Shown piece after piece: positions 10,076 through 21,544 of a DNA stretch of 64,000 nt. The DNA is taken from positions 36,040,383 through 36,104,382 of the forward strand of contig OX463814.1 of the NCBI GenBank assembly GCA_949825045.1, in the 5' to 3' direction. Under the pieces are notes generated by a model. That model worked only from the letters and a program-made list of their open reading frames with translations, searched no databases and was not told where the DNA came from. The stretch is from Argyresthia goedartella (Eukaryota; Arthropoda; Insecta; Lepidoptera; Argyresthiidae). The position numbers were made by a program, and so were the translations under genes. Each line of letters begins with the position of its first letter. Position 1 is the first letter of the stretch.

Positions 10076-11393
10076 TTACGGAAGAGAAAGGAAATGCACT
10101 TTCAATCTTTTCTTAAAAGTGAAAATTGAGGGACTTTCCCTAATAGCGCAGGGAAGTGCGTTCCACAGTCGGATTGCCCTTAACCTAAACGAGAGTTCGT
10201 AAGCGGCAGTGTTATGCCGAGGAGTTGAAAGGAGAGACACCGTGTGGGATCTCGGATTTCTATCCCTGGGGAAAAGAAAGTCAAAACGTTGGCGTAGATA
10301 TGTGGGGTATCGGGGATTTCGCAAAATATTGAACAGATAGGAGAGAATGTGCATGTCACGGCGAAGACGGATCGGAAGCCACTCCAGCTCCTTACGATAC
10401 TGGGAGACATGGTCATACTTGCGCAACCCGTAGATAAACCGAATCCCGAGATTTTGAAGTCGTTCGAGTTTGTTCAGTTGTTCTTCGTTCGCGCTGGCCC
10501 AACAAACATCCGCATAGTCTATTAAAGGTAGTAGAAGGGACTGAGCAAGAGTGATTTTAGTCTGCCGTGGCAGGAAGTACTGCAATCTTCGGAGGGAGTG
10601 AAATGACGCAAAGACTCGTCTGCTGACCTCACAAACATGGGGCGACCAGGACAGCAAGTTGTCAAATATAACCCCAAGATTCTTAGCTTTCTCACTGTAA
10701 TTAATTATGGTACCATCATACAATACAGGATCGACGGGCGAATTCTGTAGCAAGTTAAGCGAATGCCGTGTACCCATAATCATGGCTTGAGATTTTCCCG
10801 GGTTGACTTGCAGCCCATATGAAATAGCCCATTTCCTGATGTTGTCGAGGTCAGCATTCAACGCCTCTACAGTCAGTTTCACATCACACGGAGAGAAGTG
10901 CCGATATATTTGGAGGTCATCTGCGTAGAGATGATAAGAAGAACTAAGAACGTCAGATATGGAGTTTATGAATACTGAGAAGAGGAGAGGAGAAAGGATA
11001 CCACCCTGCGGGACACCCGTGGAGAGCTCACACCAGTCCGTGGAGATCTCCTCAGACTTAATGCGCTGCTGGCGGTCTCTCAGGTAGGAGTCAAACCAGC
11101 GAGCCGAGTGCGAGGAGACTTTAAGCGACTTTAGAATTTCAACCAGGATATCGAAATCGACGCAGTTGAAGGCGCTACTGAAATCAAGCAGTGTAAGGAC
11201 CGTAAGCTGCTTCTGATCCATAGCCGATTGAATATCGTCAGTGACTTTAAGCAGAGCCGTGGTAGTGCTGTGATCCGGCCTGAAACCTGATTGATGGGGA
11301 TTTAATAAGTTATTTGAGGAAAGGTAGGAGGAGAGCTGGATGTGAACAATTGATTCTAGGACTTTGGAGTGGATAGGCAGAAAAGTCTGTCTG
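10076..11393 (-). CDS. LINE reverse transcriptase, 5'-truncated but open
   Basis: About 439 codons without a stop on the minus strand, from the truncation near 11393 to the stop at 10076; there is an internal Met at 11221. It would copy LINE RNA at the nick (target-primed reverse transcription). Motifs in order: SGFRPDHSTTTA; LLDFSSAFNCVDFD (motif A, Asp); GVPQGGILSPLLF (motif B); YADDLQIY (motif C, catalytic YADD); NPGKSQAM and KNLGVIFD; then a C-terminal region with YADVCWA and WNALPCAI. The endonuclease half is missing. Upstream lies a GTCT microsatellite. Because the RT frame is intact, the copy may be fairly recent, yet it has since taken a Tc1 insertion in its 3' untranslated region. 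Confidence 0.9.
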
Positions 11394-12030
11394 TCTGAGA
11401 CTCTCTATTGGTTATTTTTTATTATTATGTAATGTTATCTGGTTGTTTATGTACTGAACTCTTACAAGGAACATAGTAATGTAACTCGACATTTCTATGT
11501 GTACATATGTATTTTTACGTGCCAAAGCTTTCACACATCGACTTGTCAAATTATTAGCTTCTGAGTCACAAAAAGAAACTCTTTCCCCAGCTGGATGCCA
11601 TGAGACGTCAAGCTCGGAAACCCACGGTGCCTACATTCGATATAAGTCGGATTATTTTTATGGCGTAAGCTGCAGAACTCAGTTTAACCGCTCGTGCATC
11701 CAGATGAGGTCGCCATTGAAGATTTGAATTGAGGGTGATACCAAGAAAACAGTTTTATCCACAATGCTCAGTTTTTAATTTTTATCACGCTTTTATTAGC
11801 TTCACCTGTATGTTTGTTTTTTTGTTTGTTTGTATGTAACCGACTTCTTTGGACTCGATTTTGACCCACTTTAAACGGACAGATTCAATTCAAACTTTTT
11901 ACACTTATCAAGAATCAGCGACATTGAATTACTTTCATAAGATTATCTCATTATCCTGATAAGGATCGCCAGGATTAATTAATTTCTCTTGGGGGATTGA
12001 CAAAACAGTCTACTTACTTTCCGGCTCGCG
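11394..12030. other. No gene seen
   Basis: Includes a 76-codon frame (11497-11727, +) without recognisable features. 11780-12030 looks like the flank of the foldback element that follows ('tgtttgttt' run, then 'ccggctcgcgcactcgaact'). Confidence 0.4.
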
Positions 12031-12167
12031 CACTCGAACTAAAAAAAATAAAAATAAATATAGTTTAAAAAAACTAAAAAACACGCTTTTATTATTATTA
12101 TTTTTAACATTTTAGTTCGAAGTGCTTTAGAAGCGTGTTTTTTAGTTTTTTTACACTATATTTATTT
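12031..12167. repeat. Foldback element with 37-bp arms
   Basis: 12052-12088 and 12131-12167 are inverted repeats with one mismatch over 37 bases. A second outer/inner match (12031-12044 with 12111-12125, 'cactcgaactaaaa') makes it a compound foldback. No coding capacity. Probably part of a non-autonomous DNA transposon. Confidence 0.8.
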
Positions 12168-12300
12168 ACAAAAATATTAGTGGGGGTCTGTTAAACATTG
12201 GGTAGAGAAAACTTTACACATTTGGTTTCTTTTTAATTAAGCAGAAGATTGTTTGCTGTAAACCAATGAACTTCTTTGGAGAAAGCATTGTTACACATCA

Positions 12301-12680
12301 TCATAAAATTAGAATAGAATAGAATAGAATAGAAATAAATTTATTCGGACTACAAAACACACACAACATTGCATACAAAAAGAAACAAAAGAACATAAAA
12401 CAGGTGAAACATAGAATTAAAGGCAATATTGACAGCAACATATAAAACAGAAGAGAATAAAAGCACGCACAACAAAAGTATAACATATTATGTGTAAAAT
12501 GTACAATAATACGCAAAATAAATTTTTTGACGTCGTGAAGTGTGTGTCGAAGCAGCGAATAAGTTCCGACTCAGCATGTGTCACAGGGCCTACAGGTCCT
12601 GCAATGCAGGTATTCTGTCGGCACCTTATCAAAGAGGGAATGATAATATAAGGGTGGGTGTTAATAATCTACTTTTTAAT
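12301..12680 (-). repeat. LINE 3' end with (AGAAT)n tail
   Basis: On the plus strand, repeats of 'agaat' at 12310-12332 are followed by 'aaataaatttattcgg', the usual look of a minus-strand LINE tail and untranslated region. No RT coding is recognisable upstream. Family not named. Confidence 0.5.
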
Positions 12681-12736
12681 AAATCCGAATACATAATCGT
12701 AAATAAAAAGACAAAGTCGTAAAAATTAATAAAATA

Positions 12737-13230
12737 TGTAGGTAACTTACATATAAATATATAAATACACGTATTTATTTATGACACACAAAACTACATA
12801 CACACATAATATTTCATAATTCACAAGCAAAGCCGGGCGATATCCGTAGTATGCGGCGGGCCGTATGTTTCACAACTCGCAGCGCCTGTATACTTACATA
12901 GCTAGATGTACTCGCTGCGCTCGAGTGCCGAGTCCTCGATCGGCCGACCGGCGACGCCCGCCGCCAGTCGCAAATTATCAGAGCCACGCGAAGCCCGCGT
13001 CGCTCGCTGTACTACCGCGCACTATCGCGTCTTTGTTTCGTATATGTTTTACGCATTTTAACTTCTGTTTGTATCGTTGCTTCGATCTTTCTTCTTCTAC
13101 TATTCCTGTGCTATCTCTCCTTCTATAAACTGCTTGTGCTAGCTGTATATAAACTGTGGTGCTTGTGAATACAAACGTATCTGCTTGTTTGCTATTTCGT
13201 TGTTTTCCTTACAACAACTCTTCACACCAT
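12737..13230 (+). other. GC-rich LTR- or promoter-like region
   Basis: A GC-rich core (12840-13010) is followed by 'tgtatataaactg' (TATA-like, 13145-13157) and ends near 'ccttacaaca'. This resembles a solo LTR with a TATA box, but I found no target duplication or second copy. A host promoter cannot be excluded. Confidence 0.25.
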
Positions 13231-13304
13231 CTACAACATGTCACTAAAAAATAAATTGATTACGAGGAATGTTTATTAGTAGTAAATTGTTGTTGTCTTT
13301 TGAG

Positions 13305-13490
13305 TACCTCTGTGGCACTGCGGTTGTAGCTCTGACTACCATGTGAGAGGTCCCGGGTGCGATCTCCGGCTGGGGTTAGAGAAAAATAAACCCCAGGTCT
13401 TGGATGTTTATGTTTGTGTGACGTCACTGTTTCTGGTTCTCACGACACAGGGTAGTGTGGGGCCAAAAGCAATGTATGTATGTACATGTA
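13305..13490 (+). repeat. SINE family A, copy 1
   Basis: The tRNA-derived head has a box B-like 'ggtcccgggtgcgatctcc'. The body contains 'tcttggatgttt', 'gtgacgtcactgtttctgg' and 'ctcacgacacaggg'. The same body occurs at 13895, 39713, 41129, 45237, 53930, 54655, 54908 and 57425. Confidence 0.85.
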
Positions 13491-13552
13491 TATGTTTAAT
13501 TTTAAAGAGTTAGGAAGCATCAACCGCAAACAACATCATTTTATGCTCAATA

Positions 13553-13892
13553 TTAACATATGTCGTTCATATAAGTAAGCAAAAGGAACGGACCTAATAC
13601 TGAGCCCTGTGCAACGCCCTTGCGTATCGAAGAACCCGACGACTTCTTGCCATTGACTGCAACCTTTTGTATTAAGTTTCTGAGGTTTGAACTCAGAAGG
13701 CCAAGCGCATTATCCCTTACACCATAATGTGCCAGCTTCCTGACTAGACTATCGTGACTAAAGCACTCAAAAGCTTTGGAAAGATCGAATGCCGAATGAA
13801 GCATCATATAAGTCTTCCCAAGCACAGAATTTATGTTTTATAAGTTCAGCTCCAGTGTCGGTCATTGAGCGACCTAGAATGAATCCATATTA
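13553..13892 (-). pseudogene. CR1-Zenon-like RT fragment
   Basis: The minus strand reads GFILGRSMTDTGAELI, then a segment with FDLSKAFECFSHDSLVRKL (motif A region; the key second Asp position reads Glu), HYGVRDNALGLL and GVAQGSVLGPF (motif B). It is closely similar to 63102-63959. Frameshifted once near 13800 and cut on both sides; SINE A copy 2 abuts its 5' side. Confidence 0.85.
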
Positions 13893-13894
13893 CT

Positions 13895-14056
13895 TCTGGC
13901 CTCACACTAGGATACCCTGTGGCGTGGTAACCAGAAATAACGACGTCACAAACATGTAAACATCCAAGACCTGTTTTTTTTTCTACCTCCCCAGCCGGGA
14001 TTCGAAACCGCGACCTCTGCCTTATGAAGCACAGCCTCGATCACCATACCACATAA
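13895..14056 (-). repeat. SINE family A, copy 2
   Basis: Reverse complement of the family body and tRNA-like head ('gccgggattcgaaaccgcga' on the plus strand is the box B complement). Confidence 0.8.
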
Positions 14057-14782
14057 GTCTTATGCCAGGTTCGTAGCAGGTGGTTCGATTTGAGTCCTGG
14101 CCTGCACCTCTTCTGGAAAAAGGCGTGATCATATACATAAAAGTACTCTATCAGGTAATTGGATTTTGGACTACAGTTCATAAAATATTATTATTCATAA
14201 AATCCACTTTTTAAATACTAGGGATCGGAATCAAAATTGAAAAAAACTGTCAAAATCTATCCGAATTCGCTGCATCTAATTCACAAATGTTTGAAGAGTG
14301 TAGAAATGTTCGTATCGATTCATTTGATTAATCGATGTTTTTAAGCAATATCCCTTTACATCCGTCAAGCACCATGTTATGTTTTTCATACTGTAAGTAG
14401 ACAAACAAATATAAATTACATGTCAGAGGTAAAGTCTTAATACAAAAGGGCTCGTTGATATCAGAATGGTATATTTATATCAGTTATATTGTATGTGGTA
14501 CGACCTCACAATGTTAATATACAACTGAAGAACGTAACCAAGCGTTTTGACCACTCATAGAATGTATATATTTTAACTACATTGTCAAATAGCCAATTCT
14601 GGTCCACTCCACCTCCTGTGCCTGGCGTGAAGCCAGGATCGACGGCAATTAACTTCTGTGCGCAGACTCTCACAGAATACCGAGTGAGAGACAAAGCAGC
14701 GCGGAACGAAACTTTACGCTTGAGAATTGTGGTGACTGTGAATGGGGAATATGCTGATTGTTTAGTGGAGTTTGTAAACTAC
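14057..14782. other. Unassigned DNA
   Basis: Open stretches on both strands around 14506-14840 overlap each other and show no family resemblance. No repeat partner in the window. Confidence 0.3.
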
Positions 14783-14985
14783 TGGCCTGCAAAACTAAGT
14801 ACTACACTTTTAAAATTTCATTTTTTTTCTAAGCTATAGAAGTTAGAGATTTAAAATAAAAAAAAGTTTGTAACGATAGTACAAATTTTAACTCTTTTTC
14901 GAGTCCTTTTTATTTTGAAACTATATCTTGTTTACTTAAAAAGTTATTGCAATTTTAAAAGTGTGATACTTAGTTTTGCAGGCCA
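14783..14985. mobile_element. MITE with about 36-bp terminal inverted repeats
   Basis: The left end (14783-14818) starts TGGCCTGCAAAACTAAGTA. The right end (14950-14985) is its reverse complement with few mismatches. Total 203 bp, no coding. The target duplication is not clear, so the superfamily is open; Tc1/mariner is plausible from size and ends. Confidence 0.82.
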
Positions 14986-16130
14986 TTGTTTTAAGGGTGA
15001 CTTTTTGTTAGCTAACTATTGCGGAGTGATAGAACTCGTGGTTTTGATCAAGTCTCCCGCAAGAAACATTTACATGAATTTGTTGGACTACCTTAATAAC
15101 TTGTTATCAGCTAATCGGATCATGATGTACCCTTCGTACATTTTTTACACTGCGATAAGTTTGCAAAGTGTCTTAAAATATTGTTTACTTTACGAATAGT
15201 TTTGATATTATATATGGATGATGACGATTGGACAATGAAAATACAAGACAATTTGGATTTAGCATGCGTTTCTCTATATGATGCTCTACTTACGTTGGCG
15301 TAGCAAATCCGTGGGGCGTAGCGACGACGTGTTACGCGACTTGCTACGGTTTTCGTAGCTCGTAGCAATATTACAGCTTTATTTAATTTCAGCGTCTCGA
15401 TTTATTTTGAAGATCTTTGACCTATCGATTGCGTCATCCTAAATATTTGTTCTAATGAATCAAGTCTTCTGGAAATACGCCACTTTTTAATAATAAACAA
15501 GCTATTTGCCTGACTTATCAGAATTATTTAATACACTTTTACAAATAAATCATAAGGTTCGCTTGAAATTAAATCTTCAGAGTTTAATTTGTTTTTGCTA
15601 TATATTATTCAAAATACATAATGGGCATGTGATAAAGGCTAAGGGTAAGGTTAGCGTCATGCAAAACAAAACAACGCAAAAATAAACGCCCAGCGCCCGT
15701 TCATAAATTATCTCTTGCTTTCTACAAAGGGTACAGAAAAGAGCCTTTGTCCTTCTCAGAATACACCACTGGAACAACACAAGCCACTTTCACCCTTTAG
15801 GAAGGCAACATAAAGCTCCCGAAAAAGTGGAGGAAAGGCTGGTGAAACTCCAACGAAAGTTGAGTACGTGAAATTTATGTGTTTTTCAGGAACTAGCAAG
15901 TTTTTGGGGCATTACATTATATTTGGCATCGTTTCATTATTTTCGTGTCAATCTTATAAACGTGTTGAGGAAATCCATTAGTATTTGGAGGATTGCTTTA
16001 GGCCTGTTTTTCACATCCATAAATACAGAGGGATTACAAATGACAAGTCAGACTGATGCCAGAGGTAGACATGCCTCAGATGCCCTTAAATATGAATATA
16101 TACATATCTGACAGAGAAAACATGACTGAA
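14986..16130. other. No gene seen
   Basis: Mixed AT-rich DNA. 15285-15365 is a local GC-rich patch with repeated 'cgtagc' motifs in both orientations. Confidence 0.35.
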
Positions 16131-16391
16131 GAGCTCCGTGGTCTAATGGGTTTCACGCTTGCTTCTCACTCAGAAGATGCAAGTTCGATTACTGACCATG
16201 TACCAATGAGATAATTAATTTATCTTAAGTACATTATACGGAGGTTCTAACGGTGATGGAAAACATCGTGAGGAAACCTTCATCACTGCGCCCTGTCATG
16301 CAAAATAGAGTATTGAGTAACTGGGTCAAAGTAGGCACAATTGTGCCTCTGCCACCCCGTATGGGAAAAGGCGTGACGCTATGTTATGCCA
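16131..16391 (+). repeat. SINE family B, copy 1
   Basis: The tRNA-like head 'gagctccgtggtctaatggg' has a box B 'gcaagttcgattactgacc'. The body has 'ggtgatggaaaacatcgtga' and 'ttgtgcctctgccacc', ending 'aaaaggcgtgacgctatg'. Other copies: 23437 (-), 39361 (+), 55985 (+), with 3' fragments at 21315, 27035 and 27305. Confidence 0.87.
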
Positions 16392-16518
16392 AAGAATTAT
16401 AATCAATGCCTTGAAAACTAATTTATGTATTCTGACAAAGGGAAATACGAGTATATGAAGAAGTAAAATATGTATAAGGATAATCAGATCATAATATGTT
16501 TCCGATTCATTCAATTAC

Positions 16519-16544
16519 ATAACGTGGTTAACTATAACCACGTT
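16519..16544. repeat. Short palindrome
   Basis: Arms 'taacgtggtta' and 'taaccacgtta', 11 bp each, with a 4-base spacer. Function unknown. Confidence 0.6.
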
Positions 16545-16699
16545 AAGTGACTAACTATTTTATTTACTCCGTGCTCGCCGCCTCACCACAGTGTGATATA
16601 TTCACGAGTGGGATGGCGTGCTTGGTGAGGGAATGTAAGAGAATGACAGAAAGACGAATGCAAGATCTAGATAAGTAAAATATTTTTACCGTCTTTGTA

Positions 16700-16768
16700 A
16701 CGTATTGATTAATTTAGCTGTAAGGTTACAATTGAAAATAAATGTATTGAATTGAATTGAATTGAATG
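16700..16768 (+). repeat. LINE-like tail with (TTGAA)n
   Basis: 'aataaatgtattgaattgaa' with further repeats, typical of a retroelement 3' tail. A similar tail lies at 21165-21190. Confidence 0.45.
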
Positions 16769-17506
16769 CTAATTGTTATTAGACACTCAAAGTGTATCCA
16801 ATAAAAAGTGATCCTCTGACACAAAAAAACACTTTTTCCCAACTTTTATTACTTTTATATTTTTATTTTGAATTTTTAAGAGGCGATTGTGCCATCCCCC
16901 GATAAACAGTAGATAACTTTATTTGACATTTTACGCCGTATAAATCCTGTCAAATCACTCAGATAAAAAGGCAGACAAATGTTCTCTAAGGATGGTAATT
17001 CAGCTGTAAACAAATACATTTCATTTATAGGAATATGCAAGGATATATTAAAATGTTTTCATTAAAAATGCTGAGATTGAGATTTAAGCATTTCTTCGCC
17101 TTTTGAATTAAAAGCATCTCTCTTACGCCGCCAACTCTTTAGTAAAGTATTCCTTGAAACCGATGCCTGTAAATAGGAGGACAACAAACATGCAACTTGG
17201 CATTTAAATATTGATATAGAGTTTCAACTGCTGTACTGTACTGTTATTTTAGAGAAGCGTTTTTTTCTTGTTATTTGCATTTTTCTCAGTGTCATTATAT
17301 TAAATGCGATAAAACCAATTTTTCTACATTGAGCCGATGCCTATTCATAGTCTTTATTGCATAGAAATTTAAATAAATCAACATAAGACAATTGGCAAAA
17401 CATGAACGCTTATAAATAGTGATACGAATGAGAGTAACCCAAAGAGCCTAACGATGTTCTATGCTTGGCATCACTCTCTTAGATCCAAGATGTCGGAAGC
17501 CATATG
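16769..17506. other. No gene seen
   Basis: AT-rich. 17345-17410 ('ctttattgcatag') resembles a LINE 3' untranslated end on the minus strand. Confidence 0.35.
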
Positions 17507-17742
17507 ACTAGACTCAAATGGAAGAATGGAGCAGGACACTTTGCGAGGCGAGGTGACTGCAGTTGGAGTAGACCCCTGACCGACTAGCGGCCGAAAGAGG
17601 GAAAGAGAAGCGTGAATCGACCAGCCGCCAGATGGGTCGATGACAATGCTAATATCGCGGGAAAAACCTGGTTTCGATTGGCAGAGGATCAGATAAGTTA
17701 GCACAAAATGGAGGAAGCTTATGCCCAGCAGTAGGGGGAAAC
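17507..17742 (+). pseudogene. RTE-type LINE ORF C-terminus
   Basis: The plus strand reads KWKNGAGHFARR, then after stops and a frame change RWVDDNANIAGKTWFRLAED and MEEAYAQQ. This is the conserved C-terminal pattern of RTE-BovB proteins (KW.WAGH.AR, GRP..RW.DD....AG..W...A.DR..W..L.EAY). It has internal stops and lacks RT and endonuclease: a 5'-truncated dead copy. Confidence 0.82.
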
Positions 17743-18800
17743 AAGCTGCCGATGATGAAAACATGCGCAATGGCAACCTTATATTTTAATGGAGATTTGT
17801 TCCCGCAACATATGATAATGGTATCATATATAGTTTAATGTGCAGCAGCAACATTTTTATGAAAAAGGAATAAAATATACATCGATTTCGACCCGATATT
17901 AGATTTTACATTATATTATCACTATCTGTAACATCGTAACTAGATCGTAAGCTCTGTGACTTCACTGTAAAATTACTTGAAGACCCTAACTAGACGGAAT
18001 CGTGACTGCTCAACTACTGAAACAAATTCGACTCAAATCATGACCATGCGGCCGCCCTTATCATATTATTACTCGTAGAAACCTTTACCATGTAAAAGTC
18101 CTTTAGCCTTACGTCGCTTTCATCGGAATATAACAGGTACATATTTTCCCCTCATTTACTCTTCTCAAGAGTTTGTAATTCAAAGGAAAATCTCTTTTAA
18201 TTAGTGGAAAATATTTTATTTAACCTGAATAGTTCAAGGGTTTTGCTTTATACCGGTAAACCATTAAACGCGCTGTGGTGTTAATGGTTTGCCTTTTGCA
18301 TTTTTGTCTTTTAAACGTAATGCACAATTTTCTACGAGGTAACACAGGTATGTAATTCTAAAAGTATGGGGAAAAGGCTTAAAGAAGCCGAAAACATAAT
18401 CATGTATATGTAACAGTTAGTCGTTTCGTTAAAACAGGCATTTAATCAATAGCCGGGGAAATTTATAACGGTCCGTCGTTGATTCTAATGCCTAGCCTTT
18501 TCATTAAAATACCGCATCTTCAAAAAAGTTTAACAACCTGCCTTACCGAAAGTCAACCTTTTATTATAAGATGAACGGATGACCGTTCGAATTATTATTT
18601 GCAAGATGGCGTCAACACTACAGCTGATATCTTTTAGAGTTAACTTAGCCGAAATATGGTTTTAGTGTGAATCCTGTAGTCAAGGTTAGATATGACTTTT
18701 GATGCAAAGCAGCTGTGCGTATATACTTAGCAAGTGGTTCTCAGTTACCTAGTTGAACCTTGTGAAAATCGAAACAATACATTTCTTCTTGTTATCAATT
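17743..18800. other. No gene seen
   Basis: No long frames or repeats recognised. Confidence 0.35.
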
Positions 18801-19255
18801 TTTAGGGTTCGGTACCCTTTTACAGTTATAAGGAAAAAATAAACCCTGTCTCTCCGTCTATCTGTCCGTCTGTCTGTCTGTCCGACTGTCTGCCCGTCTG
18901 TCTGTTCATCTGTCTGTCCGTCAGTCAAGACCCTTTTCTCAGAAACGCGTGGAAGTCTCAAGTTATTTGTTTTTTGTTTAAGTAATGATTTGAATAACAC
19001 TGATTTCAACTCGAAGACTATGGTCTCATGAAGTAGTGAAGAAATGAAACTTATGGGTCAACTCTATCAAAAGATACCGCCATATGTGTCAATTTTTTTT
19101 GACGTTCGCGATTTTTTTTTGACAGGGAATCAAAACCTATAGATTACTTTCAGTAGACCTAGAATCATGAAATTTGTTAAGAAGCAAGGTCTTATTGTAT
19201 GTACGTCCGTCGGTCTATCCGTCTGTCACCGGAATAGGTAGAAAACTGATATTAA
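18801..19255 (-). repeat. 'ggaaccctaaa' family copy, with a second part
   Basis: Starts with 'tttagggttcggtaccc' (the family end in reverse) and a long (GTCT)n-like tract 18850-18925. A second block (19125-19225) includes 'gacctagaatcatgaaattt' and another GTCC/GTCT tract. Confidence 0.7.
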
Positions 19256-19799
19256 CATACAGGATGTATTTCTATTGCCGCTATACCAATAAATAATGAA
19301 TAATGAGGGTTTTTATGAATTAAAAGTAGTACCCATACAAGAGATTATTGGTTAAGCCAGTTTCTTAGCCATTTTGTTTTATTTTTTATCGGTGAACTGA
19401 ACTGGACTCTCCCGATCGTATCGGAAAAGATCTTGAATTGCGGGTAATTAGTTTTGTGCTCAATTCTTTGTCATTATGATTAATAATTTCTCATTTGAAT
19501 TATAATAAATAATATTAAGTGTTTTATCATTTTTGATTCAATTTCTGTAAATAAGTTACTAAATTTTTATCCACTTCTAGTTTCAACGAGCAAAGAGTTT
19601 CGTTAACTTGAGAACATAGTTCAATCTACATACCCAAAACTCTTTTTCAATGTTTCGATATACGGCCTTTAATGAAGTCCTAACCGGTATTTAATATTTT
19701 ATTATTAAAATTTAAAAATGCATACTCATACAGAAGACTGTCGTTTTACATTTTTCCGTGTACAATGGTATGGAACCCGAAGGGGGGTATGTGCGGGTC
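19256..19799. other. No gene seen
   Basis: AT-rich, no recognised feature. Confidence 0.35.
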
Positions 19800-19890
19800 T
19801 GACGCCTCACTCGCACTTGACCGGTTTCATTAAATTGTTCAAATAGCAATTTAAAAATATCAGGGGGTATCTTATTGTAGTAGAGAGAGT
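19800..19890 (-). pseudogene. CR1-Zenon-like RT C-terminal scrap
   Basis: The minus strand encodes YYNKIPPDIFKLLFEQFNE, matching YYNKVPTDIKNLPLDKFK at 62263-62817 and similar scraps at 25386, 37173 and 54018. Confidence 0.7.
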
Positions 19891-20012
19891 ATATACATAC
19901 ATTCATACATAAACATTTATGTATAGGCAATTACATTACAGAAGTTGCATGCAAATTAAGCCATTGCGATAAGCATGAGAAATTCGGACTCAATTCCCCA
20001 CGTACAAATTCA

Positions 20013-20222
20013 TTAGGAAAATGCAAACTGCGAATTGCATTCAGGAATGATATCGAGCATTTGAATAGTTACAGGAATCTTTCCTAACCGAGGACGCTCG
20101 ATTGGAGTGTCCCGGAAGCGGTACGGAAAACCACAATATAGCACGGCTTCGCGGTATTTCAAATTCAAATGAAATGTACAGGTTTGGTACCCGATAGGAT
20201 ATATTTCTAAAGTACTATTCAC
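20013..20222 (-). other. Open frame of unknown origin (69 codons)
   Basis: A compositionally protein-like minus-strand frame with a pyrimidine stretch upstream. I recognise no family and see no clear splice acceptor directly before it. It could be an exon, a repeat or chance. Confidence 0.15.
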
Positions 20223-20356
20223 GTTTATTTGCAGGTTGTAACGGAAAGAGAAAGTCGTATTTTAATAAAACTCAAAACTCAAATCTTTTATTGCAAATAG
20301 GCAAAAATAATGCACTTTTGAAAGTCAAACACTTTCTTAAGTCTCATAAAAATAAA

Positions 20357-20560
20357 TCAAATATAATCAACTAAACTAATACGTACATGACCGACTAAGG
20401 TTTGAGTTTTTGAAAAGGGAAATCTCCCTTTCAAGTGGTGATTCAAGGCTGAATCTCGCACAGGAAAAGAAAACTCCAAGTAATCTACTAGTGCTTCGGA
20501 AATACGCCCGTCAGAGAAGATAGCACCAAGAACCTCTACGGGATGATTTTTTTTTAATTT
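20357..20560 (-). repeat. Dispersed repeat, second copy
   Basis: Reverse complement of the block at 3484-3645, more complete. On the minus strand it runs 'catcccgtagaggttcttgg' through the shared motifs. Confidence 0.65.
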
Positions 20561-21082
20561 TCGTATTTTTTTTGTTATTACATAATGTACAATATACAAA
20601 TAATCGAATCTAATGAGTTATTTAATTTAATACTGATATTATAACATCTTTTTAATAGCACTAATAAGATGTCTCAAAATAACAATCTAACAAAATAAAT
20701 AAATAAGAAAAAAGACGAGATGTAATGAACCTAACCTTTCAGAAACCAGACTGGACCAGTCCCCACAAGCAGCACCCGTTCACGAGTATGACTTGTGCAT
20801 CAGCTATCACATCCCTCGCCATATTTGAGGAAGAGGAGCAACCCGCTACACATAGCCGCCGCAAGCAAAGACATTTTAGTGAGCATGACCATAAACTCTG
20901 ATTTATTGGTAACTGACTTATATTCTACGTTAAAATAATACATTGTTATGAGTCACCTAACATAGCACTTTTGTACACTTAATTTTTATTAGCAGACTAT
21001 TAAATTACATTATTGTTTGTTTTATTTTATTTTATGTAATGTAATTTAAGTTAACTTATTTATAACTGTATATAAGTATAAA
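20561..21082. other. No gene seen
   Basis: 20820-20870 encodes a short acidic-then-basic peptide on the plus strand (FEEEEQ...SRRKQRHF), too short to classify. Confidence 0.3.
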
Positions 21083-21123
21083 AAGAAAAATGTACCTATT
21101 AGATCCATAGGTACATTTTTCTT
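21083..21123. repeat. Perfect 17-bp hairpin
   Basis: Arms 21083-21099 and 21107-21123 are exact reverse complements around a 7-base loop (tagatcc). It lies just before a LINE-like tail (AATAAAAATATTCG, then TTGAA repeats, 21150-21190), so it may be a 3' structural element of a retroelement. Confidence 0.85.
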
Positions 21124-21314
21124 ATCCTTATCTTATTATTTAGTTATCCGAAATAAAAATATTCGAATTTGAATTGAATTGAATTGCATTTGTAAAAGTT
21201 ATTACAGACACCGTTCTGAACCACTCTCATCAAAATGGCACCGATGTTATCTATAAATGGTAAGAACTATTTTTTTAGTTCCTCATAAAAATCTACCTGC
21301 TTCTCGATCCAAAA

Positions 21315-21350
21315 CTAAGGCTCTTTGTGCCTCTGCCAACCGTTATGGGA
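21315..21350 (+). repeat. SINE B 3' fragment
   Basis: 'ctttgtgcctctgccaacc' and 'atggga' match the SINE B 3' body. Confidence 0.5.
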
Positions 21351-21544
21351 ACAGATGTATGTTGTTACAAAATATTTCAAAATAATGCAGTCGTCTTTCA
21401 ATCTAGCCTCCCAGCTCTCTGGCAAGATACAGTATTGTATAAGCAACAAACGTGAAGCGATGACGAATGCCCGTATCCTGAACACCGCCAGGCCGGACAA
21501 TGGAGCTCGCTGCGGTTCTCTGCACTGTAAGTATTGTAACGGCT

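Larger units (their letters stand above)
4862..11393 (-). mobile_element. YADD-type LINE, split by a Tc1 insertion
   Basis: A 5'-truncated non-LTR retrotransposon on the minus strand. Its RT frame is at 10076-11393 and its 3' untranslated region runs 10075-9978 and then 5124-4862 across the inserted Tc1 element. The 3' end carries the block 'aaaggcgagcttatctct', also seen downstream of the plus-strand copy at 34895-35440, and terminates in AATAAAGA-type repeats. The RT resembles the L2/Daphne/CR1 group (YADD box, GVPQG); I do not choose between these clades. Confidence 0.85.

Noticed and set aside
12301..12632. Cysteine- and phenylalanine-rich minus frames as a small membrane protein
   Set aside because: Low-complexity translation of an AT-rich LINE tail; no homologous family recognised.
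17471..17776. Minus-strand 101-codon frame
   Set aside because: Antisense of the RTE C-terminus, which explains the sequence better on the plus strand.
18749..19009. Minus frame rich in TDGQTDGQ
   Set aside because: Translation of the (GTCT)n tract of a dispersed repeat.
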